Shown one piece after another: positions 36,885 to 50,524 of a DNA stretch of 64,000 nucleotides; positions within the stretch are counted from its first letter, which is position 1; each line of letters begins with the position of its first letter. A program made the position numbers and the translations under genes. The DNA comes from Sclerotinia nivalis (Eukaryota; Ascomycota; Leotiomycetes; Helotiales; Sclerotiniaceae). Location: contig JAPEIS010000013.1 of NCBI GenBank assembly GCA_029531795.1, positions 992,001-1,056,000 of the forward strand. The letters are read 5' to 3'. The notes under the pieces were generated by a model that saw nothing but the letters and a program-made list of their open reading frames with translations, made no database searches and was not told where the DNA came from.

Positions 36885-36908
36885 TATCTCTATCTCTATC
36901 TCTATCTC
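36885..36908 (+). repeat. TATCTC x4 microsatellite
   Basis: Four exact hexanucleotide units. Confidence 0.9.
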
Positions 36909-37079
36909 TAATCCTAGACTAGCGAAAAGAACAGCTACTTTTATCAAAAAGCTCACTTACATTCATACATATAACTCAGCGTAAATCATCCATATTCATA
37001 TTTATATTCATATTCATACTGGTACATGTATAATATATATATATATAAACAACACCAGAATAACATAACATAGCGTCAC

Positions 37080-37103
37080 AACCTTTAACCTTTAACCTTT
37101 AAC
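37080..37103 (+). repeat. AACCTTT x3 repeat
   Basis: Three exact 7-nt units followed by degenerate AACCTAC copies. It differs from the telomeric CCCTAA unit. Confidence 0.85.
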
Positions 37104-38105
37104 CTACAACCTACAAACTCAAAATCCACAACTTCAAATTATCAGAATACAGTTGGAGATCCCAAAGACCATTCCATCTAATCTAATCCAATCTAATCCA
37201 ATCTAATACACTACTCGTATAGATAGGTAGGTAGCTTTAGAGATTCATGCGCTTCTGCTGCAACCATACTCTTTGTTAGATCTAATTTTACTTTTACTTT
37301 AAAAAAAAACCAATTCACATACCCAGTAGATTTCAAGTGGAATCTCAAAGTAAGTCTTACTTACCTATTGAGGTCTCGCTCAATAAAAGCTAAATAATCG
37401 AAATAGAATTTGAAATTGTAACTGCTTATCCGCATCATGAGGATAAATCGTAAACATCAATTCCGGCATGAAACATATAGCTATACAATGAAATATGCTC
37501 GAGTAGTAGGGACCGAGTTTCAAAGTTCCATCGAGCTTTAGACACCCACCACCCATTCTTCCCTTTTCACATACATAATCAAAAACACACACAAAGACTT
37601 CCTCTCAAAACCTACAAAACCATGAAAATTAAATCAATCATAGTATGTATTTTCATCACTCCCAACCAACCAAGATATAAATTAGCCGACCTCAAGAAGC
37701 TGAGTTCATACTATTATAATCTTACATACATACGATACATATGCCTCCCACCATTCATACCATCATCCATCACACTTGGTTCCGACGAACTCCACAATTA
37801 GAATCCCATTCATGCAAACATCCATCCAGACATCCATATAATCTGCCATTTTCCAAAGAGATTGAAAATTTCCTTTCGTATCTTTTTCTTTTCATCCCGC
37901 GTGTTGGTAGGATAAAATTCCGAAATCCAAGATGAAAAAAGAAAAAACACACATCCTATTTACCGCTCGCTTTTTTTTTCATTAAATCCGAAAAAAATCC
38001 AACTTTGTTTCATTAAAATGTCTCATCAAAAATTTGTACCATCCATAAATGTCGCCAAATAAGTGTAAATCTTATCTCTCCACACAAAAATATAATCATC
38101 TTACA

Positions 38106-41100
38106 TTACATACCCTCTTCGGGGCTTGATGGTTTTTGAGGCTGAAGATATGCGGTGGGTACTTTGGGTACTCGTGGTGATCGAGGAGGTTGAGAAATAC
38201 CTCTCCTTTCTGCTCGTAAACTATCTCGAAAACGTTCGTTATCCCGTGATCGGCCGCCAGTGAGTCGTCGCATTCCTAACCGAGTGCCAGCTGCAAGAGG
38301 TTTGATCATATTCTCAAGAAAGAATGATCCTTCCCCTGAAGTGGTTGCACGGTCCTCTTCACCATCCGAGAAAACATCTTCACTAAAGTCATCGTCTGAC
38401 ATGTAAGCTATGTTAGGATGACCCGATGACGTCGAAGGTGATGTCAGAGCACGAGCGTGTAAACTCGGTCTAGAGGTAGGGACGAGATTAAAAGCGGCCG
38501 GAGTCATGGCATTATTTGATTCCCGCGGTGGCCTCAAATCAGCGAAGCCATTTTGAAAGGTAGAATTGGTTGCTGAATGGGTGAGTGATTGATGAAGAAT
38601 GGGTAAAGTTTGCTCGTCATATAATTGAGCGGCAGCGGAATCGAAATGTTCACCCGAAAATCCAGCTTCTGTGATTGTTCTAGAAGACCGGCCGTCGCTT
38701 GTAGGACTCTGCAAACTGTCTTCAAAGAAGTCGTCTAGGCTGTCCAACTTCATCATGAGGTCACCAATATTTCCATCGCCTCGAGCTTCATCCGACATCA
38801 TAGTCTCAGTTCTCTCAGGCGGCGGGAAGTAGCCGTATTGGAAGTCATCAACATGAAACTCGACATCTGGGGTTGCAGCCACTTCATCATCCGTATTTTT
38901 AGTACTCTGACACATGTAGAACACAGCATGAACATTAGATCTTGTGATGCTGGCCTGTTTTGCCGGCATCGGGATAGACCAGCCAGACTCTTCTGGGATA
39001 CCGAAGAGGCTTTGAGTGTTATCATATTCCTTCCTTATTGCCCTCGAAGATGATCTCGTCATACTCATACGTAAGTGGTGCTTGTCCATTGGAGTTCCTG
39101 TCATTGTCATAATTTGATCTAGTACCTCTAAAGCTTCCATACAAAATTCTGTTTGTAGCAGTCTTAGGAGAGGCGAGATAAGGTCAGGCCCATGAGAAGC
39201 AATTTCCGGTTTTTTCATGTCAATGTCAGGGATAATAGCACATAATATGCGCATCGTCTTTAACTTGTACCATGGTATACTGTTTGTTAGTGAACCCATG
39301 ACGAATGTCAGACTACGGAATTCCCATTTTGGGAAGAACGATTCGCGAAGCGCAGAAACCAACTGCGCCAGAAAGTCTTTACTTGAACGATAACGCGATC
39401 CAGCGAACCCGATAAGAGCCCGTGAGATGGTACTGCAGCCTTGTGCTTCTGCAACCGCCGCAAGGAGTTCGGCCGTCCGTATGCTCTTCTGGTCGATATT
39501 TTTTTGATCCATAGCATTGAGAAAGCCAGGGAAATTAGCCAACACCGCAAATAGTAATCGACTGCCGTCACCAATAAGATCGTCACTTGGTAGTGTAACG
39601 AGCTTATTGAGAATTGTGAGTGTCATATCAAGACATGCCGATGAACGAACGCCCTTGTAAATCAATGCTTGGATTCCACCAAAAGAACCTTCCCAGCTTG
39701 TAGGTCGCCCTTCAGCGAGTAAGTCTCTCACGGAGGGATCATCCAAGTCGAGTTTTGCCAGAAGCTCCTCCAGCATACGACTAGCTTCTAAGAATTCTTG
39801 TTCATTTATCGTGTCCAGACAAGCGCACGTGGTCCAGAATAACTGCGGAAAAGTAAGTAGATCAGCAGGTTCGAGCTTACGAATTAGCGTCCGTAATGTC
39901 GTAAGTATCTCGATGGAAAATAATTGGGTAGAATTTTCCAAGTCGGCAATGGTATTTGAAAGTCTGATTAACATATCGGCAAGCATAGGCTGGTCTAGTG
40001 AAGTAAGAGTGCATCGGAAGACCTGGAATGATCGACAGGCAAGATGTCGAACAGGACAAGATGTTGCCCAAGTCAATGATAATTTAGCCCATTGTTCTTG
40101 TATCCCAGGGTATTTTACTTCGAAATCTCTGACTACTTCCCTAGTAAGGAGTTCCATACCCGCGGGAACTTTGTTCTCTTGGTCATATACCTTGCCACTG
40201 TTGTCGTCGTAGTGCCAGATAACTTTGGGGTCGTGACGACGAATTGATTCGATGAAATCTTCAATGGAATTCTTACTTGGATCAGTACTCTCGTCATCAA
40301 TCTGAGAAATGACCAACTCATGGATCAGATGGATCAACATTTCTCGGGCTTGTTCTTGTACCAGTGGTATATAATGATCCCAAAGGACAGTTACTACTTG
40401 CAAAAGAAGCGGAACGTTTTCTGCCACAAGTTGAACAGGTGATACCATCAAATCGACAAGTAATATCAGGGACAATTGCCCCAACGAAAGTCCTGTTTGT
40501 TTATTCCCAATTGGCAAAGCTTCCGATAGTTCTGCCATATATGGCAGCTTTCCAACATCAGGCGGAGGTGGCAAAAATTCTCGTTTCTCGTTGGGAACCA
40601 TAGCTTTTGGCGTGATCTGCATCAATAAAAATTCAACGACTTTACCGCCAGCAGGAGTGCTGGATAAGAACACCACGATTTGCTTGGCATACTCCACAAA
40701 ATTCTGTTCTCGCCTGTCGAGGCATAATGACATAATAAAATCTAGTACTAATTGAACGTTACCAGCATGAGGGCCTGTGGCAAGCGCTTGCCACAAAGCC
40801 TGTACTTCATTGTGGAGACTGCTGCTGCATCTGATTGTTATCTCGAACAAGTTTGCTAATAGGACATATGATTGCGCAGTTGGTCCACCATTCGGATCGA
40901 TTTGTAGTTCTATGATTTGAATCCATGGCAAAATGGCAGCGACCACATTTCTTTGTGCCCCGGCCTGTAGTTCCTTGAAGTACATAGTAAACTCAGAGAA
41001 GATGAGGAATGCCAACTCGGAGTGGTTAGCTGAAAGTCGCTTCGAGATTTCGAATTGAGCAAGCTTGTATACTGCTTTTGTTTTATCTGAAATACTGATG

Positions 41101-44100
41101 TCAAAATCTTGGATTTTGGAACTTCTTTGCTGTCTCTCCTCCAAAGCACGCAGTATACGAGCAGATTTGATTCGGATGTCGCTCAATTCGCTTCCGAGTG
41201 TGTAAAGCCCTATCCCCAGCAATCTCCAGAAAGGCATTGGATAGTCTGGGTACTCAATTAGTACCTCAGTTACAACTCCAAAATAGCTTTGCAATACTTT
41301 TGCCGCCTCCGCAAGATAACACCTGGTGATAGAATGCTCTAGTAGGTAAGGAAACTCCTTATTGTGTACTATCAAGTTTTTTAACGCTCGTCGTCCGATG
41401 ACATGCATTCGATCACTACCAGTGTTGAAAATAGTATCGACCCATGAAAGCATACGTCGTATGTCAAATTGCAGGTTGGCTCCACTTTCAGTTGTTATAC
41501 TGATACGACCTCCACATAATGCAGCCATGGCGCTAAGAGCTGCGGTTCGAAGATTCCTTTTCTCAATTTCCATGGCGGCTGTCACGACGCCTCGTTCACC
41601 GAGTGATTGTTGATTGATCATAGATTGCCTCATATTATCCTCTCGCTGCCGTATTTGATTTTGGTTTGGGGAATAGCCGCACCAGTCCTCCATAAGAGCG
41701 AAGGAAGACTTTCTAGACTCGAATGTCATCCATCGAGAAGGATCCTTAGTGAGATTGATACCCTCAAAAAGCTCTTCCATTAGTCCACAGTAGTGACGAC
41801 GGAGCTTTTGAAACTCCCAATCCAACTGAACTTCTCCGTCCATCAGGAAAATCTTGAGGTCTTTCGTGTATACAACAAGGTTATTTAAAATCCAGTCGTC
41901 TTCATAGATTTCCTTCTCTTTTAAAAATGATGAAGTTAACTTGTATACATGAGTTACTTCAGTCCTTAGCAGGTCAGTTCTCCTATTTCGTCTGGGGCTG
42001 CTAGCACTTCGTTGGTGAATTCGAGCCCTTGCATCATCGTTGCATCGGCTTACTACGCCTTGCAGTTCCTCTAGTAATGTTTTGTAAATATTAATATTGA
42101 TAGACCCAAGCGCCACGACCACTGCATCTCGAATTGAAGCCGGGCCCACGGAAAGCAATGGAATAAGATACTTGAAAAGAATCCTTGCGGACGTGATCTT
42201 CTCCAATGCCTGATTTGGCTTTGATCCCTTTCGATAGTGCTGCGCTATTGGCGGTGATGATTGTTGCTGGCCACCCTTGTCAGAGAGAGTCGTACATGCA
42301 ACGATAAGATAAAGCTTCCATTGCTCAATCAGTACTTCTGGTGGAGTGGTTGAGGCCCTTGACAATAAGCGACCGCTACCAGTGTCATAGCCATATTGCG
42401 GGCCGCGATTTGCTTCCGACAATACAACGATGCCTTTATACATCTGAAGAATTCGGTTGCAGATTAACTCCCGCCCAAGTGTTACAGCAAATGGACAACG
42501 ATCATAACTGATTCGTATTAGATTCGGAAAGATTTTGAACCATAGAGTTGTATCATATGAGACATCGCTACTGCAAAGCTCAATCAAGTCGCTCTCATGC
42601 CTCTCGGTGAGGTCTGTCTTCTGTAAGCCTCTTTGTAGCCTACTGCGCTCTGCAACGGACAAGTTTTCGTCATTGAAATCCATGACTCCCTTGGTATCTC
42701 CTTCAAGGATGTGTATCAACCGGCTATTGTCCTTGCCTAAAGCAGTATCGAATTCCGTAATAAGACGCAAGACTGTAACAGCAAAGGCACGCACTCGCCT
42801 TGACTGTGAACACAAAAAGAATAAGCCATGTGACTCAACTTCATCAACATGTGCCCAAATTCCAGATAGATCTAGTTGTACCCCTCTCTTATCAGCAGAT
42901 CCATCTTCGGACAAATCTAATGCGGCGTCTTTCATCTTGTTTTTGATTTCTTCAATCCAGATTTGGAGTAACTCTACATAGAGCTTTAGTGTATTCTCAA
43001 TGTGCCCTGGACCAAGCATACCACCATCAGACATGGTAGAATATCTGTCATCAAAGTTGAAGATGAAACGAGCAAAGCCAATGGTGACCGGCTGAGCGTG
43101 GGACTGTCTAGCAATTGACTTTAGAGATTGTGCTGAGGACTCTGCAATGTTATACTGCACGTGAGCAGTGCCGGTACAGAGGAGGTTGACAAGGATGTTG
43201 AAAGGTATATCGACCGATAGACAGCGAGGTAGGGCCTGTACTGCAACATGCAACAGCTCGTAGAATCCCTGCTTTTGCTCTGACGGAGCTAGGTGGTCGT
43301 CTCGCCGGAAGTTGAAGCTTTCGGCAAGTGGTGTTTTGGGGATTGGCCCATTGAACTTTTCATCCAAAACAGCTTGACCCCCAAAAGTATTGTCGCAGAT
43401 GATAGTAATTTTACCTAGAATCTCACAAAACTTTGCATAATATTCCTTGGCAACATCACCAAGCGTGTTAGTAATCACAGGCCGCGACAGCCTTTCTTCG
43501 CGGTTAGGAACTACCAGAGAGGGTGTGATGGGACTTCGAGGCGCTGTCATTATGGGGGAGGTCGGCATCCTTTCAAATACCGGCAATGGTGAGTAGTACT
43601 GTGGAAACGGTGGACAACCTTGTTCGCCTTTCTCTAGATCTGACATGATGGCAAGAAAAGCTCGAATTCCCACGACCATTTTTTCTGGCTCTAACTGTTC
43701 GACTCTGAGTTCCCTCCCAGAAGCGAATAAATCCGCATTGATCAAGGGAAATACGATAGTCCGGAAACAGAAATCCTGATATTTGAAGCCAATGATGCGT
43801 ATAATCTGGATCAGCGGTTCGATGATCGATGGTTCCGTAGAAATGTAGGACTTCTTGCCATGAGGTAGTAGAAGTTTCATGACCTCTTCCAGCTTCTTAA
43901 TTGTGGCGTTCGTGGTATCGCTTGTGCGATGCAGATAAGTCCAAAGAAGTCTCGAAATTACTTGTAGACAGATTGGTCTAGTTCTTGGCTCCTTCATTTT
44001 TGCCTGGAGGGGTAGGATTAGCTGAAGCCACTGTGTCGAAAAGGTATCCGTGGGAGATACACAGAGCAACGTCGCTGTCAATGGGAATGCAACAGCCCAG

Positions 44101-45961
44101 TGACGAGGTTTAATGAACATCGAAGCTAGTCTAGGACCTATAGTTGCCAACACTTCATTCCACTTCGGCATATTGAGTTCCGTGTTTGCTGTGGCAGCAA
44201 TTGGCAGAAGAAGTATTTCGAGTGCCATGCAATAAGCATATTTCAGATGTTGTCCATGTGATTTTGAAAAGAATCTCCCAAGAGAGATCATGAAATCGCA
44301 AGATTGGTCCCATGCATCCTCGGGATATGCCTTAAGACGAATATGCTTCATGCCGCCGAGGACTAAAACCATCCGCCCTTCAATATCCCTATTCATTGGA
44401 TATTTGACTAGATCTTTCTGCGATTTCTCGAGATCCGCTATAAAGCGATCAGTGACACTGTCAAAATTGATTTCAGCCATGACACCAAGTAATTGGCTGA
44501 ATAAGAACCAATTGGCCATCTTGAGAGGCGAGGTACTGAGTTGGTCTGCGTCGGCAATTTTCAGTTGTCCAAAAATAATTCCTTCCAACTTTTCTTCCAT
44601 CTCAGGTGTGATACGAGCCAAGGTACTTTGCCCAATGACTTCCATCAAGACTCGGCACAGTATAAAGATTGAAGCTGTTGATCGACGTTCTGCTTGAGCG
44701 ACAAACTCCTGGCGTGCAGCTATAGTTGGCAGACCAGCCATTGGATCATCTTGCTGATTATGAGGTGGCTCCGTGTTTCTTCGTGGGATCTGGCCTGGAA
44801 ATACATTACCTCGAGACTACGAAGTTTCATCAGCAACGGACATAAAACACTTGCGAATCTCAAGCATACCTGTTGAAGCTGAATTCTAGCCTCGTTGGCA
44901 GCATCACTCTTGTTCTTTCGCCATAACATCATTGAATCAATGAGAGGTTTAGGTTTTTGGCTGGCAATATGACCCAAAGCAGAGATCAATTGGTCAAATG
45001 CTGGGTCCACTCCCATTCCGCATATATGCTCTATCTGAGGTTCTGGGTCCAGTGGTAGAGTAACGCACTGTGAGATCTTTTCCTCTGCTTGCGCAATGAA
45101 CTGGAGCATGACATTAGAGGGTATGCCAAGAAAAGAATCAAGGAGAACTGACTGAAGTGAACAAGAAATGCAGAGCATATTCGCCGACAGTTTTCAACTC
45201 GTCCTTATGATGCCTTGAATGGGAGTGATGATGCGAATGGTTTCTCCGGCTCCTTCCACCAGTACTATTACCACGCTCCATGTTTCTGTGCGTGCTAGCT
45301 GATGGCGCATTTTCGACCGCTGAAGGGCTTCGGGACGGTACAAATGTTGTATTCGAACTAAAAGAGGTGCCGCTGGTCATACTGGATGCGCCGGAGGAGA
45401 AATTCGAATCGCCCATGACCGATGCATCTGTAAAATCTCCACCTGCAGCAGCGATTATCTGCGGGCTCAGCGGGCTAATAGATGAACTCCCAAAGCTCCC
45501 ATTCCTGGACCGCTGTATGCCATGAACGATGCTAGTGTTTCTGTGATGGCTTTTCGCATCTGCATCTATTGAACCTCCTCTCGTACTACCAGTGTAGAGT
45601 CGCGGCGATAGATTGGCAGGTTGGGAAGGCGACTCCGAGAAAGCAGCCTTAAGACCTGCGAAGAAAGATTGACTGGAGCTTGGCTCCCGGGAATGAGTAA
45701 CGGATTTCGAGTTGGTGGTATGTGAGCGTTTCAAGGTCGCAGTCCACGTCGTCACGTCAATGTCGATGGGCGAGAAGTTTTCTGTTATTCCCTCAGCACG
45801 ATGCCCTGGAAATGATGCTTGAGACAAGAATCAGCAAGGATATGCCGTAAATCAAAATAAGGGCCGCTCCGAGAAGAAGGCAATGCTTTGCTTTGCGTTA
45901 AGTTTTGAGGGACGGGAAGTTTGAACTAAAACACCCTTAATGATTAATGGTACTCACTCAT
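38106..45961 (-). CDS. TAO3: Cell morphogenesis protein Tao3/Pag1 (Furry family)
   Basis: Very large HEAT-like scaffold of about 2530 residues. In yeast, Tao3/Pag1 supports the RAM kinase pathway (Cbk1/Kic1) in polarised growth and cell separation; in Neurospora such proteins act with NDR kinase COT1. Exons on the minus strand: 45961-45958 (proposed), 45805-45153, 45100-44870 and 44816-38106. Family landmarks are SPIDIDVTTWT near the N-terminus, GEYALHFLFTSFIAQAEEKI (rejoined over a 52-nt intron), RRSTASIFILCRVLMEVI and the Ser-rich, acidic C-terminus. The long last exon encodes 2236 codons without interruption. The frame has no ATG upstream of HRAEGITENF. A stop precedes it, so I propose a 4-nt first coding exon ATGA with a GTGAGT donor, giving Met-Arg-His. 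With it the total is divisible by three. The 5' end is the least certain part. Confidence 0.92.
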
Positions 45962-47445
45962 TCTGTCACGGGATATTGCCCATATAAATCTCCCTACATT
46001 CTTTACTTTCTTGTTCCTGTCATTTTTATACAGCTTATTAGCTATAGAGTTGAGTTGCTGGTATTGTCGCAGCTTCAATTGATACTTCTTTGGCCGTTCT
46101 GATGTTCTAGTTCTAGCATCTACAATTTGCAGAGAGGGTCAAAATCGCGGAGGTCCATAGCAGCCAATGATCATCCAACCCCTGGAACAAACCCCTGAAG
46201 GCGCTGAGCCAGCCCATGGAACGAACATCCAAATCATATCATAACTCACGAATTGAACTTTCACATGGCTACTATGTTACCTATGCAGATTACTACTCTG
46301 TACAGATTCTTCAATTATTATTTGCATATTATTTTCTCTATTTTCTCTACGCCGTAGATATCAGTCAATAAGAATCATTACTAGATCTATGTAGGACTTG
46401 GAATGATCACAACAAGAATCTAAATATTAGGTGTACTTCTTATAGATGAGTTGGCTGGCACGGCTGATAAGTCTTTTTTTACTCACTCACCAACAAATCC
46501 TTCCCACGATTCGCCTAGAATGTCTGCTATGACTGCTATGACTGCATCGGAACAATAACCCCCTGTCTGTGGTTGATAAAGGATCTCGACGTCTTTGAAG
46601 TTCTGAGAAGGTAAAGCTGTCTTTCATGTACTAAGTTTACGAACTATTTCTCGAAGATCCGTTAATGAATCCACGCTGGATTGACAATTCATGATATCTT
46701 CAGAGGCCTTTTATCTGACCAAATATCTTCCAGCACTGGAGGGATCATCTGCTTTTCTACTCCTTTTTGTTGCGAATTTTGGCTAAACAGCTGAGACGGA
46801 ACATGGAACCTTTTATCTTTAAGTCCATGGATGTTAAGGTAGAGAAATGAATCCTTCTTTTCAATCATGTTGTACAATACTTAGGTAATCAGAGGTAGTC
46901 AGTCATAGCCACCAAGTAACTGATGTCATGTCAGCGGCATTGGTAAGATGACACCAGCCATATCTTCTTCCGCTCATTCAACGGATAACCGGATCCGATA
47001 TCCTACCAGACTTGATGATGTACGTACTGTATTCTCGCTTCTCTTATGATATTGTTTCAGAGGGCCAAAGGCATTCGACTCCAGGCCTGAGGGGCTCGAA
47101 AGTTAAAAGGCTGAAGTGAAATTCCCGCCTGTCCCACCGTAATACCAGAGCGGATTCCGGATGTTCAGCGGCTCCGATGCATTTTGTTATGCATCTCGAA
47201 TGGTCCTTAGCTACATAATACCACATGAAATTGAAGGTTTATATCATGAAAGTCTACCTGGCTCCATAACTGGGCATAACCGCCACTTTGAGTTTAAGGG
47301 ATGAACCGTTCATGGAAATAAAAAATCCCTAAATTTGTTACATCCGAAGTCGTACGAGCAATTGCCCAGGAATCCGGACTTTGTTGTTGTTCCGCAGATA
47401 GAAATCACTACTAGGTAGATCTGTAGAAATTGCCCATGTAATTTG

Positions 47446-47476
<31 letters not shown>

Positions 47477-48145
47477 TTCGTATCCAAATGTATTTGTGCT
47501 GACTATTCTAACTTCTTTTAATATTGTATGCCTCTCTCTGACTCAAGATTTTCGAAGTTTGAGTGCCTCAAATTATATATCAATCTTTTATCTTTCCTGA
47601 CCTTTTGTCTACCTACACTATTCCAAAACCAAACTTCCTTTCCTCATTCCACCGCCATTATCAAATTTACCTCGATCGAATTCTATTCACTTTGTCATTC
47701 TTTCGCGGTCTTTCCGGACTCTGTACATTATTCCGACAGCTTCCGATCGCGAAGCATCCACCAACTTTGCCTTTACCTTTGGTAGTGGTTGTCTTTTTCC
47801 GCTCTTGATTGACCGTGCGTGCGGCGTGTTCTTTTCTTAGAAAGTAAGAGAACAAACTCTAAAAGACTCGGCTAGGTTTGTCATTGATCGTCCTCAAGGA
47901 TTCAAAAAGTTTACCGGAGTCTCCAACATCCATTTTGTACATGTGTACATAATAATTTATATCTGTCGATAAATAATTTATTTTCTCAACACAGTCAGCA
48001 CAGCTGCAAATTAATTTAACAACTGACTAAGTGTCAACTTTTTTTTTTGGCTCTTGCCTGAGCATAAGTTCACCCCATAACCCCACCACCGTCTCTGCGG
48101 TCGATTCATCTATCAATTTTCCTCAACAGATCTCCCAATTTCAGG
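45962..48145. other. Divergent promoter region of Tao3-type and CPR genes
   Basis: This 2.2-kb spacer shows no recognisable gene. The half near CPR carries a (TA)n tract and then a CT-rich stretch from about 47520 to 48145, typical of a fungal leader. Confidence 0.55.
47446..47472 (+). repeat. (TA)n microsatellite
   Basis: Thirteen TA units lie about 670 bp upstream of the CPR start codon. Confidence 0.95.
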
Positions 48146-50524
48146 ATGGGTGGACAACTCGACGTCTTGGACATCGTCGTCCTTGGAGTCTTAGCCTTGG
48201 GGACGATAGCATATTTTACAAAGGGAAAATACTGGGGTATTGTGAAGGATCCATATGCTACTACTTATGCCGCCACCAATGGAAACAAACCTGCAAAGAC
48301 AAGGAATATTGTCGAGAAGATGGATGAGTCAAACAAGAACTGTGTCGTCTTCTATGGTTCGCAGACTGGTACGGCAGAAGATTATGCTTCTAGGTTGGCA
48401 AAGGAAGGCAAGAGTCGTTTCGGCTTGGAGACCATGGTAGCAGATTTGGAAGACTACGATTTTGATAACCTTGATACCTTTGGAGACGACAAAGTCGCCA
48501 TCTTCGTACTGGCCACATATGGTGAAGGTGAACCAACCGACAACGCAGTTGATTTCTATGAATTCTTCATGAATGAGGATGTTGAATTCTCCAGTGGTGA
48601 TAAATCGCTCGAAAATCTCAAGTTTGTCGCGTTTGGTCTTGGAAACAACACCTATGAACACTACAACTCAATGGTCAGAAATGTCACAAAGGCATTTGAG
48701 AAGCTCGGAGCTGCAAGAATCGGCGAAGCTGGTGAAGGAGACGATGGTGCCGGTACTATGGAAGAAGACTTTTTGGCCTGGAAGGAGCCAATGTGGACTG
48801 CATTGGCTGAAAAGATGGGACTACAGGAACGTGAAGCTGTTTATGAACCGGTTTTTGCTATTACGAACAGGGACGAATTGACAAAGGATTCTCCACAGGT
48901 ATATCTCGGCGAGCCAAACAAAATGCATCTCGAGGGCACATCAAAGGGTCCTTACAACGCTCACAACCCATATATTGCACCTATCTCTGGGTCCAAGGAG
49001 CTTTTCACGGTCAAAGACCGAAACTGCTTGCACTTAGAAGTTGATATCAGTGGATCTAACCTCAGCTATCAAACCGGAGATCACATTGCAGTTTGGCCAA
49101 CAAATGCCGGAAGGGAAGTGGACCGATTCCTCGATGTTACTGGACTTTCTTCCAAGAAGGATTCTGTCATTACTGTCAAACCATTGGACGCAACTGCAAA
49201 AGTTCCGTTCCCCGCGCCTACCACATACGATGCTATAGTCAGATATCACATGGAGATTTGCGCACCTGTATCACGTCAATTCGTCGCCACTTTGGCCACC
49301 TTTGCCCCAAATGACGCCATCAAGGCCGAAATGGAGAAGCTTGGTGGTGATAGGGATTACTTTCATCAAAAGATCAGTAAGAACTATTTGAACATCGCAC
49401 AGGTTTTACAAGAAGTTGGTGGCCAAGAAAAATGGACCAAGATACCATTTTCCGCTTTCATTGAAGGTTTGGGCAAGATTCAGCCTCGTTACTACTCTAT
49501 CTCGTCTTCATCGCTTGTTCAAAAGAAGAAGATTTCTATCACAGCGGTTGTTGAGTCAATTGATATTCCTGGAAGAACCGATGCTTTAAAAGGTGTTACC
49601 ACAAATTACCTCCTTGCATTGAAGCAGAAGCAACATGGTGAAGATAACCCCGACCCTCACGGCCTCACATATGAAATCACAGGACCACGCAATAAGTATG
49701 ATGGCATTCACGTTGCCGTACACGTACGACACTCCAACTTCAAGCTTCCATCAGATCCATCCAAGCCTGTCATTATGATCGGTCCTGGTACTGGTGTTGC
49801 ACCTTTCAGAGCATTCGTTCAGGAAAGAGCTGCACAGGCAAAGGCTGGCGAGAACGTTGGACGAACAATCTTATTCTTCGGATGTAGAAAATCTACAGAA
49901 GATTTTATGTACAAGGAAGAATGGAAGGTAAGCAATCTTTTACGTCTAGGAAGAAATTGAAGAACAATTTAGCTTACATGCAACCAGGAATACGAAGAAG
50001 CCCTTGGCGATAAGTTCTCACTCATCACTGCATTCTCTCGTGAAGGGAAGGAGAAGGTCTATGTTCAACATCGTCTCAAGGAACATGCTAAAGAAATCAA
50101 CGATCTTCTCATGCAAAAAGCGTACTTCTACGTTTGCGGTGATGCCGCAAACATGGCTAGAGAAGTCAATACTGTTCTTGGTAAAATCATAGCAGAGCAG
50201 CGTGACATCCCAGAATCCAAGGCCGAAGATATTGTAAAGAGTATGCGATCTGCCAATCAATACCAGGTATGTTATTTCTTGATGGATTTCTTCGTCTCGC
50301 ATTCGTTTTCGTATTGTTTGTTTCTTTGAGTCATCAGCCCACCCACATTTTGTTCGGCTAGTGGGGCAACAAACATTAATTACCAGAGTGGGGTAAATCC
50401 AAGTCTTGAGGAGGGGTCAGCCTTGAGAGGACCCCTCATCAATTCCATCATCGTTTTTGCACTTCGAGTCTTTCTTGTACAAACACAAACTAATACATAA
50501 TTCTAGGAGGATGTATGGTCATAG
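48146..50524 (+). CDS. NCP1: NADPH-cytochrome P450 reductase
   Basis: ER-anchored diflavin reductase of 692 residues that passes electrons from NADPH via FAD and FMN to cytochromes P450, including sterol 14-alpha-demethylase. Exons: 48146-49927, 49988-50266 and 50507-50524. An N-terminal anchor spans about residues 7-26 (VLDIVVLGVLALGTIAYF). FMN-binding GSQTGTAEDYA (71-81) and ATYGEGEPTDNA follow. FAD-binding RYYSISSS lies near 448 and NADPH-binding GPGTGVAPFRAF near 545, then FFGCRK and YVCGDAANMAREV. The last exon encodes only Glu-Asp-Val-Trp-Ser, supplying the conserved C-terminal Trp that stacks on FAD. The ATG at 48146 precedes the anchor directly. Fungi often hold several reductase paralogues; a Botrytis reductase gene is linked to abscisic acid synthesis, but whether this is that gene cannot be decided here. 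Confidence 0.96.

Larger units (their letters stand above)
36715..38105. other. Convergent intergenic spacer
   Basis: This spacer lies between the 3' ends of the ATP-grasp and Tao3-type genes. It is AT-rich with several microsatellites (36885-36908, 37080-37103, a TA run near 37035) and A/T homopolymers. Open frames are short and unrecognised. Confidence 0.6.

Noticed and set aside
37080..37103. Telomere-like repeat
   Set aside because: The unit is AACCTTT, not CCCTAA, with only three copies, and it lies between two intact genes.
45138..45827. Tao3-type frame starting at 45827 (MSQASFPG...)
   Set aside because: The codon at 45827 is TTG, not ATG, and an in-frame stop lies just upstream. A spliced start is more likely.
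48146..50524. P450-containing secondary-metabolite cluster around CPR
   Set aside because: No P450, terpene synthase, PKS or NRPS gene is in the window. CPR is usually a stand-alone housekeeping gene.
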